Positions 49,901-61,900 of a stretch of DNA of 64,000 bases are shown here, piece by piece. Location of the stretch: contig OX365948.1 in assembly GCA_947247005.1 (NCBI GenBank), forward strand, positions 12,203,455-12,267,454. Direction: 5' to 3'. A model generated the notes under the pieces. It was not told the DNA's origin, made no database searches, and saw only the letters and a list, made by a program, of their open reading frames with translations. The stretch is from Spisula solida. Lineage: Eukaryota > Mollusca > Bivalvia > Venerida > Mactridae. Position 1 is the first letter of the stretch, and each line of letters opens with the position of its first letter. The position numbers and the translations under genes are program-made.

Positions 49901-52900
49901 ATATACCATACTGTGTGGAGTGTGAGGATATGAAAGGTGTACCGCAGTGCTTGAAGTGTGACAGATATAGATATGGTAACCAGTGTCTCAGTATGTGTCC
50001 AGACAATTGTGAGAGTTGTACCAGTACCACAGAATGTACAGAATGTACGACAGGTTACACCGGCGACATTTGTCAGTATCAATGTGAAATAACCAACTGC
50101 AATACATGCTCTGGGAACAATATAGATATCTGTGATGAATGTAATGATGGTTGGTACGGGAAATCATGCGATAAAAAATGCTCTGTTGATTGCAAGTCAT
50201 GTACAACTGAGCGTGAATGCTCAGCTTGTGAGATGGGGAGGTTTCTGACAGATGGACAGTGTTTGAATTGCAATCCTGATTGTATCACCTGTGAGTCGCC
50301 ATTCAATTGCAGCGCTTGTATAGCTGGAAAGTATGGGAACAAATGTGATAAGCAATGTCCATCAGATTGTCTTGAATGTACGTCCGAAGATTTCTGCACT
50401 AAATGTCGCGAAGGTCGTTATGGTAGTAAATGTCTATGCAGTCACACCTGTAATCGTGTTGGTGGCATCACAGAATGGTGTGATGTTAGTACCGGCGAAT
50501 GCTTGAATGGGTGCGTGGACAGAAAGTATGGAAGGAACTGTGATCAGGATTGTTCAGAGCGATGTTCAGTATGTGCACAAATTGGTGGAAAATGTAGCTT
50601 GTGCGGTAGCGGTTATTATGGAATATCTTGTGACAAAAACTGTGGTCACTGTATGCCTGATGGCGGGAAAGTTGAATGTGACCAAAATTCTGGAGAATGT
50701 CTGGGAAAATGTACAGATGGCTACTTTGGTATGTATTGTAATGTATCCTGTGGGATGAATTGTGATCCCAGTTCGTGTGATAAAGGTACGGGTAACTGTA
50801 AGTCCTGTTCACCTGGCTTCTATAGGGATAAATGTGATGAACCGTGCCCAGCCAACTGTGACAATTCTAATGGTCAAGAAGTCTGTGACAAACATTCAGG
50901 AGACTGCCGAGCTTGCAAAGATGGCTTTTATGGCGTTAAATGTAATGAAACGTGCAGCGCCACGTGTGAGTCGTCACCTGGAAAGAACGGTTGCGAGAGA
51001 CTAAGTGGAAAATGCCCAAGATGCCAACAAAGATTTTACGGCGAATACTGTGAACAGAGTTGTAGACATCACTGTGCTTGGGACTGTAAACAAGCTGACG
51101 GTGTATGCGACGCATGTAGGGATAATTTCTTTCTGGCATACTGTGATGCATCATGTCCTGAGAATTGTGGACCAGATCCAATGGGTTCTAGTAATAGTAT
51201 AACATGTAACCGGTGGAATGGAGAATGTATCTACTGTATGCCTGGTTTCTATGGGGAAAGATGTGAAGATGAATGCCCTAGTTACTGTTTCAAACATTGT
51301 CATAAAGCCACCGGAATGTGTAATCATTGTCAGACAGGTTACCATGGCGATTACTGTGAAAGTCAGTGTAGTGTACATTGCTCGCATACACAACAATACA
51401 CTAGAGGATCGTGTAACCAAACTTCAGGTCACTGTAATGATGGGTGTAAAGATGGCTTTGAAAGTCCAAAGTGTCTCAAAGGTTAGTATGTTTGTGATTA
51501 CATTTATTTTCATGCGTTTGATTGGATATTGCAAAACATGTTAGCCAAAATATTGATGCATGTTGTTTAATTAAAATTTTGGATGTCAAAGAATGTCAAA
51601 TTAGGTATTTGAATGTTCTATTAGCCTTGTGAATACTGTTTTACTGATAAATCAATGCAACTAGAAACCTCCCTCTTTGCCTCCCAAATCTTCCTCTTAG
51701 ATAATGACAAAAAATTGTTTTGGTAGTCAAAATGACAGTGGGAAGCATGGTAAATTTTGTTAATGTTAAGGTACAAATGTAGTCATGCAAGTTCTTACAA
51801 ATAATGTCCATTACTCTCAACACTTCATTCCTGATGCAGGGGTGTCAAGCTTCCTGATTTATACGGAATTCCGGATTTATCATTCCTGAAAGAGCAATAA
51901 ATTCTGACCAAAATAAAAGTTATTTGATGAAAATAACCCAAGAAATGGCAAAGTTATAGCTGTGAAGGATTTTCTTTAATACAAACTGAGTTCATTATTG
52001 AAACTATGTCATTGAATGCCTCATGTTTGGCAATAAAGGCTGCATATGATTTTTTCCTGATTTTTAATTTGGCCGTGTTGACACCCCTGTTGACACCCCT
52101 GTTGACACCCCTGTTGACACCCCTGTTGACACCCCTGCTGATGGTATATATCTCGATGAGAGAAGTGAAGTAAGCTTTTACCATATATGCTGAGTGTCAA
52201 GCAACGAGTGTCAAGCAACAGATACACTGGTACCATTCTTAAACCGTTTTTGGTATTACATGGCTTATGAGGGACCTGTGCCCTCTACCACCAGGCTATT
52301 GACGCAATGTTTATAGACAGTGTTAACATTGGGCACAGTATTGATAAAACAACACATTCAAACATTATGTTGATACCTATTGATGTGATATTTCTTTATT
52401 TTAGCTTTTCCTCCAGCTGATGAACCAGTTACCGTAATAATCGGAGCAGTTGTTGGTGCTGCTGTACTCATTATTATCATCTTGGTTATAATTGCTATAG
52501 TCTGTTATAAACGTAGAAAGGCTGCAGACAGGTATGTTCATTCTACAATGTTGGCAAGTTCTTGTTTCATTACTTCTTCATATGGTAATCAACTCTTTAT
52601 TCCACATACCCCATCATTTTCTGATGAGAGATGTTAAGCTAGAATCTGTACGCATCTTACATTGTAAGTGCAGCTTTTATGGACAAAAATCAACAAATTT
52701 TCTGTTTATTATATGCCTCAATTCCTCTGAAATATGTGCCATAATTGGCTTAATTGGAAAAATCATGTCGAAATTAGAACGTCACAACGTGAGAATTATG
52801 ACGTCATTTGACCATCAACTGAACAGAATGGACAGGCATACATGATGTTCTATTTGAAGTTGAACACGCACGTTTGCAGTACAACATTTCTGTGTCCCAA

Positions 52901-55900
52901 ATATCATTCACATTTATAGTTTTCCGAGTACCCGAGTACTCGATCAGAAGAATGACCGAGTACCGATTTTAGTACTCGTTGCCATCTCTACAATAAATGT
53001 ATGCAGATTTTGACTGTCGATCAAGGAGATAGAATTTGTGATAATTGGCAATTAATTATTCAAAAGGGTGTCGATAATACACAGATACTTACTTTCGTAT
53101 GTGTATTATCGAAACCCTTGTATCTTAAATACTAACACACTGTGGATATATTTTCTATTCAGTGACTATTTATAGGCAACAAACAAATCAGGTAAATTCC
53201 CATTTTAAACATAAAACATAAAAACATGACCTCCAGAATGCACGTATGGACCCATCTTAATTAACTTCGGTGATAAGGACGGATACGTCATTATTTTGTA
53301 ATTGTGATGTCACGTCTTATTGAAAAATATTGCGCTAAATATCCGAGCCTCGATTTCCAATTTTCACAAGATTTCCCGAATGACATCATAGATGATGTCA
53401 GCAACGACACTTTCACTGTCTGATTGATATTTAATTAGTAATTGCAACTTATACTTGAAAGGTGTCGATAATAGCCGGGTGTCGAAATTAGACCGGGTTG
53501 CTCTAGTAAATATTATTTTATTGACATTGACACTCTATGATATTCCTCATTACAGAGACGAAAGAAACGCTCGTAAAATAAATGGAGCACACAAACGTGA
53601 GATAAATGGACAAAATACAGAGGAAATCAACCCATTAATTCGTAAGTTTTATCCACATAATCCTTGTTATCCAGGGATTTAATCTTAAAGATCATTCCTT
53701 TTGTATAATTTGACGTTACCATTTTATAGCCATTTTATAGTGGAGTCCACTTAAAACATACTCACTTTTAGGTAAGGAAATAAAATCATTGAGTTTGTCC
53801 TTCTTTGTTTGTATAAACTTTCACTAGCGTGTGACAGAAACAGGAATGGCAAATTTTGACATCCCAGTGATGTAGTTTTGCATGTCTGCTTGGTTATAAC
53901 TAAGTTCTGAAATGAAAATGGTCAAGTTAGCAGTTAAGGGATGATTTATTCCAGGCAAACTGGTTATGCCAACCAGTTACCACAATATTATTATGACTGG
54001 GCTAAGCATGATTAAAAACAACTAGAAAATGAAAATAGACATGTATATTATAATAGTATATAATAACCTGTCTAGAGCATTCAATCAAGGGACATATTAG
54101 ATGTGGCTATTGTTAACCAGTGGATGTATAAATAATTTTAAAATAAACATAATAAAGTGGGATTTAGTACTACATGTACATGCATTGAGTGCTAGACTAG
54201 TGGTTGCTTAATTCAGGGGACCTCTATCAGTGGTATGACCTTATATTTATATTCCACTGTTAAGCAATTTGAGTAAATTGTTGTTGTAGAGAACAATGTA
54301 TCAACATACCCTCCTGGTAGTGGTGGTGGCGCTACCATTGTGAACGAGACAGCGGTCGATGCTGAAGATTACTATAATCAAAATACACGTATACCTGTAT
54401 CAGGATTCACAGAATACCTGCAGGAGAGGAAGAAAAATAACTTGGAATGGTTCAAGGAAGAATTTAGTGTGAGTTATATGTACTGTTTTAAGATCAGACT
54501 TGTTTATCAACATTTGAAATAACAACGCCTAAAGATTGGTTTCAGTGTCAGCTGAGTTATGAACCTTGTTAAAAAGCTGTGGTTTTTTTTGGAACTACCA
54601 TTTTTCGTGTTTTTAACATGATTTTTAAACTCAAAACTCAATCAGTAATATAAATCTGATTTCTATCTACTTTATCTGTTGTTCAGTTTTACTTTGTTGT
54701 TTTTTTGCATTCGACTGAGACAGTCTTAAATGCGTGGCTATTTGGTTTTGTCCCTGCCTAATTGACCAATGACGTGAGGCTTTGAGACAGAAGTTTGTGT
54801 GATACAAGGAGTCTGGACATGCTGCCATAGCTCTTTCCATATAGACTTGTTGGTTCTTTAACTTAAACTTACATGTGAGACTACCTCTGGGTTTCTCTCT
54901 AGTTGGGTGGGAAACACTGAAAAGCATTTCTGAAATTTCCAGTGCCTTGGGCGAGATTTGAACCAGGGACCTAGGTTTGGTAGTCAAGAGCACTAGCCAC
55001 TCAACCACCGTTCTATTTATACATTATCTAGACTTTGAAAGTGTAATTAAGTTTGATTTAATATTTTTCTTTTCAGAAACTACCGAAAGGTTTGATAAAA
55101 CCATGTATCACAGCAACCAATTTTGGAAACAGAGGACGATGTAGATATAAGCAGTTATATCCATGTAAGTACATATACATATATTCTATACTTTACTCAA
55201 ACACCTGGGTAAAAGGTAACCTGTCGTAACTTGTTCAAAGCAGAAGGTTGGTTACTATAGTAAGCGGTATATGATACAGGTGATCACTAACAGAAGGTTT
55301 GTTACTATAGTAAGCGGTATATGATACAGGTGATCACTAACAGAAGGTTTGTTGCTATAGTAAGCGGTATATGATACAGGTGATCACTAACAGAAGGTTT
55401 GTTGCTATAGTAAGTGGTATATGATACAGGTGATCACTAACAGAAGGTTTGTTGCTATAGTAAGCGGTATATGATACAGGTGATCACTAACAGAAGGTTT
55501 GTGGCTATAGTAAGCGGGATATGATATAGGTGATCACTAACAGAAGGTTTGTTGCTATAGTAAGCGGTATATGATACAGGTGATCACTAACAGAAGGTTT
55601 GTTACTATAGTAAGCGGTATATGATACAGGTGGTCACTAACAGAAGGTTTGTTGCTATAGTAAGCGGTATATGATACAGGTGATCACTAACAGAAGGTTT
55701 GTTGCTATAGTAAGCGGTATATGATACAGGTGATCACTAACAGAAGGTTTGTTACTATAGTAAGCGGTATATGATACAGGTGATCACTAACAGAAGGTTG
55801 GTTACTATAGTAAGCGGTATATGATACAGGTGATCACTAACAGAAGGTTGGTTACTATAGTAAGCGGTATATGATATAGGTGATCACTAACTCAGGTTTG

Positions 55901-58900
55901 ACTATAATATGCTTACTGTACATGTACTAGTGTCAAATTAAGTTAGTGACACGCAAATATTGGCAAATTTCATTCATTTTAACATTTCATCTGTCGTAAA
56001 AATTTGCCAACGTAACAATCAACTAAGAAATGTTAAAAATCGCTAATATTTCTGTACACCATATGTCTGAAATTCATAATTTGTTAACTTTTTGACCTTC
56101 AGAAATATCTATTTGTACAGTATTTTGATGCTGAATTCTCAATGGCATGAAACTCTAGCAATCTCAATTGTACTTCATAAATTGTCTGGACCACAATTTA
56201 ACATTTATTTGTTAATGTCCAGAAATAATTACAATGGTTTGTATTATATTTGGTTGTAGATGATCACAATGGTTTGTATTATATTTGATTGTAGATGATC
56301 ACAATAGTTTGTATTCTATGTGATTGTGGATTATCACAATAGTTTGTATTATATTTGATTGTAGATGATCACAATAGTTTGTATTATATTTGATTGTGGA
56401 TTATCACAATAGTTTGTATTATATTTGATTGTAGATGATCACAATCGAGTGAAACTGGAGCCTGATGGTGATTATACTCATGATTTTATCAATGCTTCAT
56501 ATGTGGATGTAAGTATTTGTTCTTCTACATCAGTCAGAGCTACATATACATGTACTGTAAAACCTCTCTTATAGACCAACTCAGTTATATAGCCACCTTC
56601 ACATATTGACCAACTCAGTTATATAGCCACCTTCACATATAGACCAACTCAGTTATATAGCCACCTTCACATATTGACCAACTCAGTTATATAGCCACCT
56701 TCACATATAGACCAACTCAGTTATATAGCCACCTTCACATATAGACCAACTCAGTTATATAGCCACCTTCACATATAGACCAACTCAGTTATATAGCCAC
56801 CTTCGCATATAGACAAACTCAGATATATAGCCACCTTCACATATAGACAAACTCAGTTATATAGCCACCTTCACATATTGACCAACTCAGTTATATAGCC
56901 ACCTTCACATATTGACCAACTCAGTTATATAGCCACCTTCACATATAGACCAACTCAGTTATATAGCCACCTTCACATTAACAACTTGTTAGTCCCCTAC
57001 CAGTTTTTGACCGGAGGGGACTATAGGTTTGCCCTCCGTCCGCCATCAGTCTGTCCATCAGTCCATCCATCAAAAAATCTGGATCCTGACATAACTGAAA
57101 CAGTTTCCAAGCTAGGTTTATGAAACTTGGTGTGTGGATAGGGGCTAATTATGGGATTATGCGCATCTAAAAATATTTTGATTCTGACAAGAATTGTGGT
57201 TGCTATGGCGACAGAAAGAGTGAAATATTGCCATAACTCCATCAGTTTCCAAGCTAGGTTTATGAAACCTAATAAGTGGATAGGAGGCAATAAGGGGCTT
57301 ATGCTATAGCAACAGAAACATTGAAAATGGCTTCACACTGGTAGGGCACTTCTGTATTGCTTGCAATTCTTAATGACTTATTTTTCAAATTAATTGTCTC
57401 TCTTTATTAATTTATTGATTACCTTTTAGCTAACCTCAAACTAAGTGCTAGGAAACAACCATCAAAAATTGTATAATGTATGTAAAAGTTAATATATTGT
57501 AGGGTTACAACCACCCTGAAGCATTTATTGCGGCTCAGGGTCCGACAGAAAGTACCGTGAATGACTTCTGGAGAATGATATTCCAAAAGGATTGTGGGAA
57601 AGTGGTTATGCTGACCAATCTATTTGAAGAATTGAAGGTAGGTGATAGAATCTTACTGCAAGTAGACATTCTTCCAGCTTATTATTTCATTAACTTTCTG
57701 ATAAGTGGAAAGTAGTCTTTCTTGATTTCAGAAAATTAAAAAAATTGACATTGGTTTTAGATTAAAATAGTCTGTTGAAAAAATTTATACCAATATTGCA
57801 ACATACATTTCTTACTTTCTATGCCTCACACGATAGGTAATGCAGGTTTCTGACCTGGAGCTGAATTGATAAGGGTCAAAATGAAAGTTTTAGGTAATTT
57901 CAGGGGGGAAATGAAACCCCTGTTTATGTATGTATTAATTACAGTCTGTCTGTCTGTCTGTCTGTTAGTTTCTTGATATTTTTTAAGTATTTGCATCTTC
58001 TGTGTTGGAAAATATTCATTATTATGCAATTTCAGAAATGTGAACGTTATTGGCCAGAAGTACACGCAACAGTGACTTATGGGAAATATGAAGTGAAGAA
58101 TGTGTTTGAAAATGAACTTCCCAGTTACACTGTACGACATCTACGAGCAGTTCATGTATGTATAATTGTTTAAAACTTACCAAGTAATTATAACATGACC
58201 TTTAGAAAGAATTAAATAAATATATTGACAAAACTTTACAGTGTCTCCCTTAATATCATATAAAATAGAATCTTACGTTCATAGCTATTTCTTAAACTTT
58301 TCATTTTTTCATTGGTCATATTATTTTTCACAACTATGAAAAGAAACGTACCAACTAAACTATAATTTTAAAAGATACCAATGTACATTTTCAGAGTGTG
58401 ACGAAGGAGGAGAAGGAGTTTCTACATATACATTACACAGCGTGGCCAGACCGTGGTGTACCTGATAATCCAAGTGTTATGTTGAACTTTAGAGATAAAG
58501 TCATGGAAGAAAAAACATCTTTAGACGGTCCCATTCTAGTACATTGCAGGTATGCTCTGCTTACCTCGTCAACTCTTGTTTGTACATGTATTTATACATA
58601 TCAAAGTTCATTTGAAACAACTTCATGGAGTAGATATTGACATGTGTGTATTACAAAAAAAATGTGTACATTACGAAAAGAATGAATGAAAAGAAAATTG
58701 TGGCAGGTATGCAAACTGTATCACACAGAAACTATTGGGTATTATATAACTAGGTGGCAACTGACCGTATCAGAATTTGACACTGTTCAGCATAAAATTC
58801 TGCATACTCAAGGTTAGGTAATAAATATTTATATGATTGTATTGCAGTGCCGGGATCGGTCGTACAGGTACATTCGTAGCCTTGGATTATCTGCTTAGAC

Positions 58901-61900
58901 AAGCCAAAGAGGAGACTCATATTGACGTATTCAACACAATCAAACAAATGAGGAATGAAAGAACCAATTTTGTACAAACAGATGTAAGTGCAGCTTTATT
59001 ATACCCCCACTGATTTGTGGGGAGGCTTATTAGTGGGGGGCTATATAGGAGTTGCTTTGTCAGTCTGTCGGTCAGTCCCTCTGTCCCAAAGTTTGTCAGG
59101 GCTGTACCTTCTGTATGCACTGAAGGATGTTTGATTAACTTGGCACATTTGTTTACCATCAGGAGAGGGTGTGTCATGCGAAACAGTTATGTCAATTTCT
59201 CAAAGGTCACACTTGGAGTTCAAAGGTCGAAAATGGCCATAATTGAGCTTGTCCAGATCATAACTTTTTATTGTGGGATTTGAAAATAGTGCAATAATTG
59301 GTCACTATTACCAGGCAGTGTGTCACGCAAAATAATTACGTCAATATCTCAAAGGTCAAAGTCACACTTGGAGTTCAAAGGTAAAAAATAGCCAAAATTG
59401 AGCTTGTCCAGTGCATCACTTAGTCATTTATTGTGCGATTTAAAAAACATTTGGCACAAATGTACACTACTACAAGACAGTGTGTCATGCAAAACAATTA
59501 TGTCAATATCTAAAAGGGCACGCTTGGAGTTCCAATAATTCAGATTGTCCAGAGCATAACTAAATCATTTATTATGGGATTTGAAAATACTGTGGCACAA
59601 AGGTTCACTACTAGCAGATGATGAGTCATGCGACACAATTATGTCAATATCTCAAAAGTCAAGGTTACACTAAGTCTTGGAGTTCAAAGGTAAAAAATGG
59701 CCTTGATTTAGCTTGTCCTGGCCATAACTATGTCTTTTTGTGGGATTTTAGGTCAAGGTCACACTTAAGAGTTCAAAGGTCCAAAATGACCATAATTTAT
59801 GTTTTCTTGACCATAGCTTGTCTTATATTGTTGAATTTAAAAATAACAGCCCAATTGTTATCCACCATGCAACAGTTTTTATGGATGTTTGTTTGCCATA
59901 TGTCTGACAAAGCGGTATGTGGGGGTATCATTAGTCACTCTGTGGCAGTTTTAGTAAATTCATGATGTTCTGGCAGTTCTTTGCCCACAGAATTAACACC
60001 CTTTGATATCATTCAAATAACATGTTGAGACCAGCTTTTGTTAATCGAAAGTACATGTTTTTGAGAATACTGTTTACTGTGTTCACATGGTCTATTAGTA
60101 AAAAAGTGTTATTATTGGCTGAAATGCTCTAAGTTTTGTTTAGAAGTATTTTCAAGAAATGCTAACCAACCACCTGTATATGTTCCTACTTATCATTATG
60201 TTTTCCCTTCCCATCAAGATAAAGGGTGTATTGCTTTGCACATGTCTTGTAGTCTGTAGCCCATATGGTTTTCTGAACAATAACTTAAGAATGGTTTGGC
60301 CTAAGATCTCTAAACTATACAGTCAGGTTGGTCATGATCAACAGATGACCCCTATTGATTGTTGGGTCAGTAGGTCAAAGGTCAAGGTTGCCATGACTTA
60401 CATAAATGACTATTAGGCTGCTATGGGGTATACTTGTTCTACAAACATCTTGTAAATTTCTGTTTTTTGTTTTAGGTACAGTATGAGTTTGTTCATAATG
60501 CAATATATGAGGCATTGAATGTGAAGGAGTTTGAACTATCTGAAGACAAATTTATCCAGCAATATCACATAATGAAGAATGTCGTACCAGGGTGTAATAA
60601 AACCAAATTGGAGGAACAGTTTGAGGTAAACACACTCACTTTAATACCACAATAATATTAATAATATGCTGGCCAAATTTTAACTTTGCGTTTAGAGGTC
60701 CTAACTGTTCATGCTCTATCAGTATACATGTGGGGTGACTTATTGATTTTGTGCTGGATGTCCATCTGGATGGATGTCACTTGCTTGTTTTCCTAAAGGA
60801 TTGGTTGTATTTCAATAAAACTTCACATGATTACTTGGTACCAAGCCTAGTTGTGCATTTTATCAGGAATTTTTGGTCAGATGATCTTTGTCTGTGTGTG
60901 AGACATAATTTCTGTGTCAAAACCCCTTCTAGCTACCAATTATGTTCCACTAATCTGTATGGTGATGATGTACACAATCTTACTGGTCTCTTGTATGGAT
61001 ACTGTAGGTATATGAGAGAGATAAATATTTAGTCAATCTGTTTCACTTAGTATCATTGCTGTACTGGGTAGTAATATTGTTATTCAATATTACATGTAAT
61101 GGACAAGTTCTTTTGCTCATAATCTTTAAAAAATTAAATTCTGTGAAATTTGCACCATTATCACCAATCCTGACTAGCAGATGTTCCATTCTGATTGATT
61201 TATTTTGTAACAAAAAAATTATTGATTTCTTTTTAACAGCTGATCCATGAAATGTCTCCCAAATTAGACGAGAGTCATTTCAAAGCTGGTTGCACAGATG
61301 AAAATCTAGAAAAGAACCGACATCCCGATATTTTACCGATTGATATGTATAGAGCCTACTTATCTACACCTGTCAAAGGTTCCAATGAATATATTAATGC
61401 CATATTTCTACCTGTAAGTTACAAGCAGCTATTTACAATACTTTAGTATTATCTGTTTCCAAGGAAACAAGAACTTAATTATGTAAATATAAATTGATTA
61501 ATTATTTATTCTGAAAGTTAATTACAGACATGCCTCAATAATGAAAAATCTCTTATAATGGTACTCAGATTTAACTGACTGTCATTAAATAGGCACACAG
61601 GAAGACTACTGTAATGTGCTGCCTTTATAAGAAAGCCTTTATTATTATTATCTCACATGTTATAATATTTCCTCAACCACTTATGTGACAGTTACTTTGT
61701 ACATCAGAAAGTAGTACTTTTTAGCTCACCTAGCCCTGAGATAATGGGATTGCCTCATATCCCTCATAAGCTGGGCGCTGTCAAAATTTTGCTAAAACAG
61801 CATCTCGCCTGAAACCACTTGGCCAAATGTATTGAAACTTTATAGCAGTCATCCTTAGATGGCCCTCTTTCATTTGGTTGATTCATGTAAAACCAAACTT

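Noticed and set aside
49421..51420. Many open frames on both strands inside the EGF exon
   Set aside because: They are shadows of the long Cys-rich coding frame; Cys codons (TGT/TGC) give few stops in the other frames.
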